Shown in pieces: positions 10,809 to 20,608 of a stretch of DNA of 64,000 bases; the stretch's first letter is position 1; every line of letters starts with the position of its first letter. Origin of the DNA: Furcasterigmium furcatum. Taxonomy: Eukaryota > Ascomycota > Sordariomycetes > Glomerellales > Plectosphaerellaceae. The position numbers and the translations under genes are program-made. Under the pieces are notes generated by a model. The model saw nothing but the letters and a program-made list of their open reading frames with translations. It had not been told where the DNA came from and searched no databases. Location: the NCBI GenBank assembly GCA_001599815.1, contig BCIA01000003.1, positions 1,178,001-1,242,000 on the forward strand. The letters run 5' to 3'.

Positions 10809-11277
10809 TGTGTTTCGAATGCATTGGTAGGTAACAAACACTATAATTCCATTTAAATACAGCCTCAGAATTGACCGTGGACATGTGTGTTGGCCAACTA
10901 TTGATGTCGCATGCACTCACTACAGGCTACTTGTTCTGTGCAGAGGCATGCGCCGGATTCGCCGGATCTTGTGCTGGTGACATGAATGACAAGCGCTTTA
11001 CGTGACCACTTCTTCTATGAAAACGGCATGCATATACGGTGCTTCATCGAGCTTTCAATTAGTCAGTTATCCGGCTTCTGGAAAGGGGTAGCCCCCTCTG
11101 TGCTGCCTTTTGGAAAACCTGAAACATCTCCATATGGGCAGTCGAGCCCGAGGCTGCCCGCTTCAAATCACCTGAGATGGCGGATGGCGGTTTGCTATTT
11201 CCAAAGGCACACATGACGCATTGATAGGTATATAATATGCTGTCCAAAACCTTCGCCCCGTCCCAAAACCGTTGTCA
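10809..11277. other. Tail-to-tail spacer between esterase and monooxygenase genes
   Basis: The 469 bases between two convergent stop codons presumably hold both 3' UTRs. AT-rich patches occur (for example near 10830-10860 and 11220-11235). No gene seen. Confidence 0.5.
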
Positions 11278-13447
11278 TCAGTGATCAAAAAGAGGCTTCT
11301 TGATGTTCTCGGGGTCCAGATAGAACGACACGTCCCTGCCATCTACTTCCGTCTTTGTAAAGCCATTGCCCATGAACTTGAATCTGTTGTTGGAGCGGTA
11401 CTTGATGTCATAATCCTCGTACCGTGGATCGCGCATCATATCCCTCCAGTGGATGAGCGACCCGGGGTATTGGGCGCGGATCTTGCCGGTCGGATCTCCC
11501 TGGTTGAACCAGGAACGGCAGCCACCCGTCCAAACGCTGCAAAGATGGTGTCAGTGCGCTGAGATCCGCCTCCAGTCTCGCAGGGGGTTGCCTTGCTTAC
11601 GTTCTTTGAAGCCACAGATGCGTATGCTCGTTGTATTCCTTGACCGCGCTGCTCTTCACATCCACACTGAGGATGTTCTCCGTCTGCAACTTTCGGATGA
11701 CCTTGCAGATATAGTTTTGGGCGGCCTCGAGGACGGTGACAAATGATCCATGGCCCGCGGGACAGTTAGGGCCGAGCGAGCCCACTACAGGTAGTCAGTA
11801 TGGTCGGGTGTGTTCTAGGACTATGCCGCAGGTTCCCTCCTTCAGAGCGAGATCCATCAACTTACTAAAATAATTGGGAAACCCGGAAGCCGCCAGTGCG
11901 AGATATGCTTCGGGCTCCTTCTCCCACTCCTCCCGCAGGCGCCGGCCGTCACGACCGATCATCTCAAAGGGGGGCCGGAACGTGACATCGAAGCCCGTAG
12001 CACAGATGATGACATCGAAATCAATGGTCGTGCCATCCTTGCACCTGACCCCAGTTTCGGTGAAAGATTCGACATCAGAGTCGGCCAAGGAGACCTTCGG
12101 GGTGGTGAGACTGGCCAGGAAGTCTTCTCCCAGGCCCAGACGCCTGCAACCCATGGCAAAGTCTGGCATGACCTTCTTCATGAGCTTGGGGTCATGGTTC
12201 ACGAGCTCGGCCATTCGCCTGGAAACATGCTGTGTTGACGAAGAGTCAGCTTTGACTTGGCAGGATATGAAGCAGCCCAGCTCGAGTCAGCATCGAACGG
12301 TTCCAACGTACCTCACGCCCCAAAGCCTGCATGGAATGCTCCTTGAGCATGACGGGGAAGCTCCGGTTGATCAGAGTCTCAAGCTTCTTCCTGAGCTTGA
12401 GGTAGTGTTCCGGATCGTCCGCAAACTGTTGCTTCTGCTCCTCAGAGACTGGAATGAAGCATCAGCAAAGGTCATTCTGTCAACAGGCCTTCACTTACAC
12501 GCGAAGTTGCCACCATCCGAGAGCCCCTCCAGGGCCATGCCGGAGCTGATCCACTGAGGCGTCCTGTAGAAGGAGACAACGTGGCCTGCTTCTTCGTGGA
12601 TAGCTGGAACAATCTGGATCGCAGACGCGCCGGAGCCGATCACCGCGACCTTCTTGCCTTTCAGGTCGATGGAAGTATCGTAATCTGCCGAGTGCGTCAT
12701 GCTGCCCTTGAACAGCTGACGTCCGGGAATGGACGGCCATCTCCATGTGTGAAGGACGCCAAAATTACCGACGAGTATCTCCACGCGATCTTCAAAGACT
12801 CGCTTCTCTCCCGAATCGGGATTCTCGGTTACGGTCAACACCCATTGCCCAGCAGCTTCGTCCCAGGCAGCCTTCTCGACCGAGTGCCGAAGCTTGATGT
12901 ATTTTTCGGTGTAGCCCTGGTCGTTCGCGTAACCAGAATAATACTTCTGGATCTCACCGGCGCCAGAATAGAACATTGGCCAGTCGGGCCGGGGGGCGAA
13001 GGAAAATTGGTAGGCAGGAGATGGGACGTCGCATTTGCAGCCGGGGTACTTGTTCGAATTCCACACGCCACCGGGGTGGTCCTGGCCTTTGAGTCCGTGA
13101 GTATCAGACCGGGAGGAGGATCCGGCAGCAGCTCAGATAAACTCACGTTCGTAGATTACCAGGTCAATGTCATTACCGAATTCCTTTTCCTTCTTATAGC
13201 AAAGCATGATGCCAGAGGCACCCGCACCTATGCACCCGACGCGCACGCGTCGGGGTGCCCATAGGAGATGTTCGCCGATGCTGTAGCTATCAGATGGGCC
13301 GAGTTGGATGGGGCTGGCGCTGTCGTAATTGTTGAACTGGGCCAGCGGGTCGTCGAGCTGACCAGGGACAATACCCTCCGACACGGGCCCCTGGTGGTCA
13401 GGACCGTGAGCAGCGGAGCCCGACTTTGGATCGTTGTGGATAGTCAT
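11278..13447 (-). CDS. Baeyer-Villiger-type flavin monooxygenase (six exons)
   Basis: Exons 13147-13447, 12499-13086, 12312-12448, 11866-12229, 11601-11784 and 11278-11536 join in frame to 610 residues. Every intron starts GT and ends AG. The protein has a dinucleotide motif GAGASG near residue 70 (FAD), YERQDHPGGVW, a second GSGASA motif (NADPH) and a C-terminal CATGFD. The type-I BVMO fingerprint FxGxxxHxxxW(D/P) is present as FKGSMTHSADYD, with Tyr at the usual Trp. The closest families I know are fungal BVMOs such as AflW/MoxY and StcW, or steroid monooxygenase-like enzymes. The reaction would be NADPH- and O2-dependent insertion of oxygen next to a carbonyl. It diverges from the NmrA-like gene; the 5' gap holds AP-1-like sites. 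Substrate unknown. Confidence 0.9.
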
Positions 13448-14061
13448 GGTTGGGCAATGAAGATTTTGGGAGTCGTTTGATAAGGACAGAATAGCAGTGA
13501 GATAGATGGATGTTGGTCCCTCTCGCTCTTGCTGCCTCCTCTCGAACATCAAAGCAGCACCGGTTCCTATTAGTACTGGGGGCCGGTCCCCCCGATCACG
13601 GTCCTCCGCCTGCCCGCTTCACCAGTGTCAGGAGCAACGCCGGAGAACGCGGGGTACGGGGAACGCAGGGCGCCTTCTCGCGGGTAACTTACACCAGCCC
13701 ACCGGGGGGACGGACTGTTCAAGAAGCCCGCCGAAATAGGTGGGGGACGGGGCCGAGACTGTTGACTCAGGCTCTTAGTGCCGTTGACATCAGAACGCTA
13801 GCGCGCCGCCGAAGCTGGCGGGCCTGACAACATGTGCATGTCTCTGTGATGTCAGGCTACGGGGGATTCGACCAGGCTGAGCTCTGGGCAAGGATCCGAA
13901 TCACCATTTACTAGCTAGCGCAAGCTCGTATGATTCTACCCATGAACATCACCTCTTACCTGAAGCTACCTCCGCAGTCCTCTCAGCTCAACTCATCCCC
14001 GTGCGCTTCCCCGTGCACTTCCCAACACTTCCGTGGAATCATCCGGAACAAGCCCGACAGC
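13448..14061. promoter_or_regulatory. Bidirectional promoter of BVMO and NmrA-like genes
   Basis: The 614-bp divergent gap contains TGACTCA (13763-13769), a CRE-like TGACATCA (13785-13792) and TGATGTCAGG (13847-13856), all within 94 bases. This is the densest cluster of bZIP-type sites I see in the window and supports co-regulation with the other cluster genes. Confidence 0.5.
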
Positions 14062-14970
14062 ATGCCTGCATTCCTTGTCACCTCGGCCACGGGTCGCCAA
14101 GGAGGGTCGACCGCCAGGCTGTTGCTGGATAAGGGGGCTCGAGTCCATGTATTGGTACGCGACCGCTCGTCCCCAGCCGCAAAGGCACTCGAGGCCTTGG
14201 GCTCCATCATCTTCCAAGGAAATTTCGGCGACGTTGATTCGTTCACCGCCGCCATGGAAGGTGTGTCTGGTGTCTTCCTCAACCTCTGGCCAACGGCCGA
14301 GCCTGCGCAGCAGATAAACCAGGCCCGATGCTTTGTTGAAGCTGCCACGAAAGCGGGTGTCGCGACCATCGTTGTTTCCACGGCTTTCCTTACCAACAGT
14401 CCCGAGATTCGGGCTCCCCTCGAGACCTTTGCCGGGTACTATGCTGGGAAGGCCGGGGTAGAGGCCGTCATCCGCGAGTCCAACATCAAGAACTTCACCA
14501 TCCTCCGTCCCGCAGTTCTGATGCACAACTTTCTCCGCCCCGACGCGCAATACCACTATCCGGAGTTGGCGACCGACGCCAGGCTGGCACACGTGCTCGA
14601 GCCGGGCCGCAGCTTGCCATATCTCGATGCCGCCGACGTGGGGAAATTCGCTGCCGATGCCCTCCTGAACCCCGAAAAGTACGACCGCCACGAAATCGAG
14701 CTAGGGTATCAAAATCTGAGTGCTGAAGAGGTGGCCGCCACGATCCAAAAGGTCAGCGGTAAAGCGATAAGGATCCATCGACGGACGCCGGAGGAGGTCG
14801 CAGCCATCGGATCGAGCGTGCCAACGTTGAGCTTTCAGGCCCTCGCGAACTCGGCCGACCTGACAATCGACGGTGAAGCGCTTCAGTCCAAATATGGACT
14901 CGTGCTCAACACCTTGGAAGCGTTCCTGGAGGGCGAAAAGGAAAACCTGTTGAAGTCGCTTCCTGTATGA
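14062..14970 (+). CDS. NmrA-like/isoflavone-reductase-like NAD(P)-binding protein
   Basis: Single exon, 302 residues. A Rossmann N terminus with the atypical-SDR pattern TSATGRQGGSTARLLLDKG and VLVRDRSS after beta-2 marks the NmrA/HSCARG/isoflavone-reductase group. The frame is open back to 13930, but ATG 14062 begins the conserved fold; the upstream 44 codons look like leader sequence. Members are either redox-sensing regulators without catalysis or NAD(P)H reductases. I see no YxxxK active site at the canonical spot, so both remain possible. Its place opposite the BVMO suggests a reductase or redox-sensor role in the same route. It converges with the bZIP gene, 147 bp stop to stop. Confidence 0.88.
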   Translation: MPAFLVTSATGRQGGSTARLLLDKGARVHVLVRDRSSPAAKALEALGSIIFQGNFGDVDSFTAAMEGVSGVFLNLWPTAEPAQQINQARCFVEAATKAGVATIVVSTAFLTNSPEIRAPLETFAGYYAGKAGVEAVIRESNIKNFTILRPAVLMHNFLRPDAQYHYPELATDARLAHVLEPGRSLPYLDAADVGKFAADALLNPEKYDRHEIELGYQNLSAEEVAATIQKVSGKAIRIHRRTPEEVAAIGSSVPTLSFQALANSADLTIDGEALQSKYGLVLNTLEAFLEGEKENLLKSLPV

Positions 14971-15117
14971 TAGACACGACCGGCGTGCTGGTGTATGGCT
15001 GTAGAGCACAAACTTCACGAAATTGCAAGACGGCCCCCAGACTCGACGTGCTTGTCAAGATTGTGACTTCCGGCGTACCTTCGAAGGCGTAGCCAGAACC
15101 AGCTTCTCGGGGGTGGC

Positions 15118-16900
15118 TCACCGAGCGGCAGTCCATGCCCACTGCGGATGTTTCCTAAAGAACAGCGGATCCAGCTTCCATCTCCCGAGGTTGGTAATAT
15201 CCAGTTTCAGCTGTTGGAAATTCATCCCGGACAATTCATAGGCGGTGTGGATGTTGACAATGAGATGCCTGCCTATATCAATGAGGGCATCAAAGGCCCG
15301 TTCGACATCATTTAGTGACAGCTTGATCAGTTCTTCACGCAGGTCCGGCCTACCACATACATCAGCATTCCCCAGAGGAGAGTTTGGAACACGAAGAGGC
15401 GGTGATCTTACCACGGAACTTGATCAAACAAGAAGTTATGCTCGACCTCGAGCTGAATCTGTGTCGGCCGAAGCCACGACGGCATCTCCTGGTAAGAATC
15501 TTGATCCAGAGTGGCTTGCCACTAATCGACGAAATCATCAGCTACATCAGGCGGAAAGGGACCATGGGAGACAGGGCAGGGACCTCACCCTGAAGAGAAG
15601 ATACAGAACCCAGTAAACGGCAAGGTACTCGGACGCCTTGTTCATCCGGCGCATGGGGTCGGCGAAGGCCTTGATCTCGCGGGACAGCGGGTTCGGCGTA
15701 TCCCTGAGGAGGAAGTCCCTGAAATCTGGAGATGCGAGGTGTGCGAGATTTGTTCGTGCCACATGAAGGATGTGGTGCATGCGGGAATCCCGTGCTGGAG
15801 GTGGCATTACGATGCGAGGTGGAACGGCGTAGTAGTGTCTTGCGAGGTTAAAGGTCGATAGTCCCGTGAAAAGATCATCCCACTGTCGAGAGTCTGACTG
15901 TCCTAGGAGGTCGACAAGGTTGCCGAGAGTCATGACTGACGCCGATGAAGAGGGTGGGGTTCTGTGACGAGACTGATCGGTCTGGGGCACCCCATGTGCT
16001 GGCGATCTCGAAAAAAACGGGCGTTTGTCGTCGGACCTGGCCTCTTGGCCGGGGCCGGGAGCTGGCCGTGGAGCTGGTGTGGCCTCACTCCCGGAGGGCC
16101 ACGGTGCTGGGGCCGGTTCCGGTCTCGGCCCCCGAGGGACTTGATCGTAGTATTGCGGCCTCTGGGTATCTAGAGATGGGTCGAGCCACCAGCTTGTGAC
16201 ATGATCAAGAACATGACTGGAGGCCGGGAACAGGTGAGGTGGTTGGGCGCGGGGATCGCTCGATGCCGAGTAGTCCGGTGGTGCAGTTTGTGGGGAGAGG
16301 GAGGCAGAGGCCGACGAGCAAACGATATCGTCGAAGGACTGAGCCTGTGTGATAGTTATAAAGTCGCTGACGGGACTCAAGGCAGAGTTCACAACTGCCG
16401 CCGGAGGATCTATTGTGGTGACCTGTGGCTCCAGCATCAAGGGGTCTTCATCCTCCACTGCGAGGCCCTCGTCGGCACCAGTGTCGACTACCGGGCGTGG
16501 AGGATCCAAGCGATCGGCAGCGAGCGGTACAGACAGTTCCTGACTGCTCGGTGGCCCGGACTTCTGGCTCAGGAGCTCCCGAATGGCGCTCAGCGTGGAG
16601 TTTGCTTGTTGTAACTGGGGGAACGAAGCCATCGAGTTAGCCCAGTTATCGCCAGATGTACATGCTTGCTTGCTTCCCTACCTCTTTCCGCAGTCGAGCG
16701 TTTTCCGAAACAAGTTCTGCCATCTGCGACTCGCCCCCGTCCTTGAGAAGTCGTAGCTGCGCCTCGAGGTCGTTGATGTACTCCTTCCGCCGTTGTCGGT
16801 GCCTCTGTTGCGCGACGCGATCGCTGTAGCGCTTTTTCTCGGCGCGACGCGCGGGCGTTGCTGGCCTCTCGACGCCATCATCATGTGCGGTGTGGTCCAT
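15118..16900 (-). CDS. bZIP transcription factor with C-terminal DUF3425 domain (four exons)
   Basis: Exons 16682-16900, 15589-16614, 15412-15521 and 15118-15349 join in frame to 528 residues. The basic region lies near residues 20-42 (EKKRYSDRVAQQRHRQRR), followed by a leucine-zipper coil continuing through the first splice (about 43-85). A long Pro/Ser-rich middle follows. The C terminus has the DUF3425 hallmark P-SWLRPTQIQ and FDQVPWPDLREELI, the latter completed only when exons 3 and 4 are joined. The normally invariant basic-region Asn (N-x7-R) is Asp here. DUF3425 bZIPs are often cluster-linked regulators in ascomycetes. It lies inside the group it would control; the AP-1-like sites in neighbouring promoters fit that role. 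Confidence 0.88.
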
Positions 16901-17339
16901 GGCCTAGTTGGCCAACCGAGGCTGTCAGGCGTGGTGTCCTGGAGCAGGCCCTGGATCCTCAATGTCTCGAATTTCGAAGTCGGGGGATGAGTATGGATGG
17001 ATGGAGGGGCCAAGCCGAAGGGGCCTTGGGGTCTTGGGTCCTCCGCCGGTGAACCCCAGACCACCCAGAGAAATATTGGGCGCCAGGGCGGGGTACTCCA
17101 ACCGACCCCATACCGAGGTTTTAGTGGCGCATGGACACCAGGTACTTAGCGCGACTTCAAGTTTGGACTAAGACGGACACAGCTTTACTGCTTGACTACC
17201 TACCCCGCAAACCCCCAAGCTTTAGTGGCCATGCCCCCCAACTTCTATTGTTGTCTGTACACCTCAGCTTAGGTGCACCTTCGAGACGACCTAGGACTTA
17301 AAGTCTCGGCGTTGATTCGCCCCATGGCACGGACATTCG
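16901..17339. other. Upstream region of the bZIP gene
   Basis: The 439 bases between the bZIP start and the stop of the EthD gene hold the promoter of the bZIP gene. I see no TGAGTCA or TGATGTCAGG here, unlike the other cluster promoters, and no gene. Confidence 0.5.
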
Positions 17340-17726
17340 TTATAACCCGGTCGTCGTGTCGACCTGCCCGATAACTACCGCCACAGACCTGGACTGCTCC
17401 AAGAACTTATCACAATCCTCGGCAATACGTGCCGCAACGTCAGGAGAGGCCATAACCTGCCCGAACTCGAAGAATCTCGCCTCGCTCTCGAATACCAGCT
17501 CAATGAGCACGTCCCATTCGGCGTCCGCGGGCGAGCCTTGAAGGATCACGGGTGCGTCGCTTTTGCCCTGCTGGCGTTGGATGTAGCGGCGAGTGTGGGA
17601 GATGGGAAAGCTTGACCCCGCAAGAGACTGGACGAGAGGTATATGGACCGTTTCGTAGTGTGATCGGAAGTCTGCTGGGCTGAGGCTGGGCTTGCGAAAG
17701 CCGTACATGATGACGTGGTACGGCAT
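17340..17726 (-). CDS. EthD-domain small protein
   Basis: Single exon, 128 residues. It has the EthD dimeric alpha/beta-barrel pattern: a first beta strand with YHVIMYGFRKP, the SPADFRSHYETVHIPL helix with the conserved H-Y-E-x-x-H-x-P-L stretch, and a second strand around DVLIELVFES. EthD proteins occur in bacterial ether catabolism and, in fungi, as small decarboxylase- or cyclase-like partners in aromatic and polyketide pathways. No catalytic mechanism can be read from sequence alone. It diverges from the beta-lactamase-like esterase gene. A small accessory barrel protein fits a tailoring or degradation route. Confidence 0.87.
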   Translation of the reverse strand: MPYHVIMYGFRKPSLSPADFRSHYETVHIPLVQSLAGSSFPISHTRRYIQRQQGKSDAPVILQGSPADAEWDVLIELVFESEARFFEFGQVMASPDVAARIAEDCDKFLEQSRSVAVVIGQVDTTTGL

Positions 17727-18143
17727 TGTAATAAGGGTACAGCGTAAGTAGGAAAGTAAGAAAGTAATCAGGTGTTGGGAGTGTGTCGACTTCAGTTGTC
17801 CTCGTTCTCCGACTTCCGGACTTGGCTTGTTGCCGGCTCCGACAATTTAAGAAGCCGGACGTGTTGTGCTTGAGTCAACGGCCTGGAGTCAGCGACCACG
17901 GCACATTCTGGCGAGGCATGTGCCCGCGAGGCCCGAGGTGACACCGCTTCGCGGCCTCTTGGTTCCGAACCAACAACCTCCGGCGACTCGGTTCTATTTA
18001 GGGTTGTTGAAGGCCCTGGGAAGAGCAGTCCCCCGACAAGCATCATCAGCGTCCACCTCGGAACCCCCCTACTTACTGTACACTCTCAGTTGATACACGG
18101 TGTTTCCTTTCAAATCATCCATTGCGCAGTCATTGCCTTCAGC
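17727..18143. promoter_or_regulatory. Bidirectional promoter of EthD and beta-lactamase-like genes
   Basis: This 417-bp divergent gap contains TGAGTCA at 17871-17877, the same AP-1-like core as in three other cluster promoters. The TGATGTCAGG element was not seen here. Confidence 0.45.
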
Positions 18144-19319
18144 ATGGCGCCCAACGACAAAATCCTGAACGATCCCCGCATCGTCGCAGCCATCGATGAA
18201 GCGAGGAGCCGAGGCGAAGAAGGCATTTCTGTCGCGGCATACTACAAGAACGAACTCATCGTTGACAGCTTCGGAGGCCTTGCAGATCCCGCTCGGGCGA
18301 AGCCCGTCAAAGCGGACACCATCTTTGCCGTCTTCTCCGTAACCAAGGGCATCATTGCCCTGGCCGCCCAGATGCATGTCGAGCGAGGCCTCCTTGACGT
18401 CCACGCACCCGTCAGCAGATACTGGCCGGAGTTTGCAGCCAACGGCAAGCAGGACATCACCGTCGAGCAGTGCCTGTCCCACCGCTCCGGGATCCCCCAG
18501 ATGCCGCAGGGTGTCACTCCCAAGCTCATGGCGGACTGGGACTGGATGGTCAGCGGAATTGCAGCGCTGACACCGATTTTCCCTCCCGGAAAGACCAACG
18601 CCTACCATGTATTGTCCTGGGGCTGGATCGTCGGTGAAATAGTGCGGCGAACAGATCCCAAGCAGCGGTCCCTCAAGGAGCTCGTCACCCAGGAGATCCT
18701 CGAGCCGCTTGGTATCACCAACGAAGTCTTCCTCGGCGTGCCTGACTCGGAGCTCGCGAGAGTCGCTATCCTGTCGGGAGGTCAGGGTGCGCCGTTGGAC
18801 GACGACCTCAACACCAGCCCCAAGTCGGTCTTCCCTGCCGCCGAGGCTCACAATTTACGAGAGGTCCAACAGGCCGTACACCCCGGTGCGGGCGCCATTT
18901 GCACCGCCAGAGGCATGGCCCGCATCTTTGCCCTTCTCGCCAACGGAGGCGAGCTCGACGGCGTGCGTCTCCTGTCCAAGGATCGCATCGATACGTGCAC
19001 GGAGCCTCGCGAGGATGCTCGGGCTCGTGACGAGATCATCCCCATCCCTGTCTGGTGCGGCAAGGCGGGCTACTTCCTGGGAGGGGAGCCCGGCGCCTCC
19101 TGCCCGCTATTGCCGAACCACCCCGACGTGCTGTACAGTCCCGGAGCTGGCGGCTCGTACGCCTGGGCTGATCTGCGTGACAATGTGGCCGTCGCTATTT
19201 GCCACAACAACATGGACACGGCCATGATTGTTGAGCCCGAGCTGACCTACGCCCCAATCGTACGGGCCATCGAAGAAGTTGTCAGGGAGCATAAAGCGGC
19301 AGAGGCCAATGCAGCATAA
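18144..19319 (+). CDS. Serine beta-lactamase-like esterase/transesterase
   Basis: Single exon, 391 residues. The family (class C beta-lactamase fold, including EstB-type esterases and LovD-like acyltransferases) uses a Ser-x-x-Lys nucleophile: SVTK is at 65-68. A Tyr motif (YHVLSWGW, Tyr about 155) and a C-terminal GAGGSYAWAD block, the family's equivalent of the KTG strand, are present. No signal peptide precedes ATG 18144 or the longer frame from 18090. Likely activities are ester or lactone hydrolysis or acyl transfer, in the cytosol. A second hydrolase next to a BVMO fits sequential ester cleavage. True beta-lactam substrates are not implied. Confidence 0.9.
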   Translation: MAPNDKILNDPRIVAAIDEARSRGEEGISVAAYYKNELIVDSFGGLADPARAKPVKADTIFAVFSVTKGIIALAAQMHVERGLLDVHAPVSRYWPEFAANGKQDITVEQCLSHRSGIPQMPQGVTPKLMADWDWMVSGIAALTPIFPPGKTNAYHVLSWGWIVGEIVRRTDPKQRSLKELVTQEILEPLGITNEVFLGVPDSELARVAILSGGQGAPLDDDLNTSPKSVFPAAEAHNLREVQQAVHPGAGAICTARGMARIFALLANGGELDGVRLLSKDRIDTCTEPREDARARDEIIPIPVWCGKAGYFLGGEPGASCPLLPNHPDVLYSPGAGGSYAWADLRDNVAVAICHNNMDTAMIVEPELTYAPIVRAIEEVVREHKAAEANAA

Positions 19320-19655
19320 TCAGGATCAGTAAATAGATATAACCCAGTTTTCAGAGTTGAGCTGGTCCAATTAACTATTTCATGATCCCGTACAGCCTGC
19401 CACGATGGTATCATACCGACGAAGTGCAGGGTTTTATTTTCCTATCTTGACTTTGCGTCATCGGAAGCTTTCTTCGTACCTTGGCAGATGGTCACAGGAG
19501 CAAAATCAGTCAAGCAAGGCACAGTAAGTTGGCTGAGGCCATCGAAAATACAGACTTGTCAACAGAGTTGTTTTTTGACGCGCGCTAAGCTATAGCTGAC
19601 TTGATTGTATTCGCATAGACCTCAAAACCGGCTTTCTAGCAGCTGATGTCGATGT
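19320..19655. other. Tail-to-tail spacer between esterase and SDR genes
   Basis: The 336 bases between convergent stop codons are rather AT-rich and presumably hold 3' UTRs. No gene seen. Confidence 0.5.
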
Positions 19656-20608
19656 TCAACACAGGTGTCCTCCGTCGACACTCCAGGTTGCGCCTGTGAC
19701 AAAGGTCGCCTCGTCGCTAACCAGAAAGGCCACAACATTGGCCACTTCCAAAGGATCAGCCTGCCTGTCGAGGGCTTGGGAGCTCGTGGGAGTCCGGACC
19801 CCGAGGCGCTGCTCCATGCCTTGTGTCATCGGCGTAGCAATCGTGCCTAAGCATAGTGTTAAACCACATTCGTCCCTCCTTGAGAAACATTTCGACGAGG
19901 GTGCAGCAAACTGGGGTGAGACGAACCTGGTGCAATAGAGTTCACCCTGATACCTCGAGCTCCAACCTCGCGCGCAGCAGACTGAGTGAGGCCGACGACC
20001 GCATGCTTGCTCGCAGCGTAGATGGACCAAGTCGGGCCGCCAACAATGCCTGCTACGCTGGCGGCATTGACCTGGTAAGAGAATTGGAGTGTTGGTCAAA
20101 AGTCGACAAATACAGAGTTCCCCGTGTAAGGCGGCTTACCACAGACCCGCCGTCGTTCATGTGCTTCAGCTCGGCCCGCATGCAGTTGAAAACGCCACGG
20201 GCGTTCACGTCCATGAGGAAATCCCAGTTTGCGTCCGTCTCCTCCGCAATGGGAACGCCGTCGGTGGTGACACCGGCGAGGTTGACGCCGCCGTCGAGAC
20301 GTCCAAAGTGCTTCACTGTGTCCTCGATCCACGAATCGACCTGTGCGCCTTTCCGGACATCTACCACCTTACAGATGTGCTTTTTGTCGCCTGTCTGGCT
20401 AATCATGCTGAGTGTTTCGTCCAGACCGTTTTGGTTGACGTCGGAAAGAGAAAGAAGCGCTCCACGGCTGGCAAGGAGCTTGGCCGTGACGCGGCCGATG
20501 CCACTGGAGGCGCCGGTGATGGCGATCTTCAAGGAGGATGGGCACCTTGGTCAGCCGCAGTTCTGGAGGCCCCGATGACATACGTACGATTTTGTTTGCT
20601 AAAGCCAT
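19656..20608 (-). CDS. Classical short-chain dehydrogenase/reductase (four exons)
   Basis: Exons 20588-20608, 20140-20526, 19927-20071 and 19656-19846 join in frame to 247 residues, the standard SDR length. The first exon encodes only seven residues (MALANKI); without it the frame would start at an ATG two residues before the glycine motif and lack the usual leader. TGASSGIG is at 11-18, catalytic Ser141, and YAASK gives Tyr154/Lys158. The end (ATFVTGATWSVDGG) is typical of the FabG-like group. It would interconvert an alcohol and a ketone with NAD(P), plausibly making the ketone substrate of the BVMO. Upstream lie TGAGTCA and TGATGTCAGG. Confidence 0.92.

Noticed and set aside
7461..20608. 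Possible polyketide, peptide or terpene biosynthetic cluster
   Set aside because: No KS, AT, A, C, TS or prenyltransferase domain exists within or adjacent; a catabolic reading fits better.
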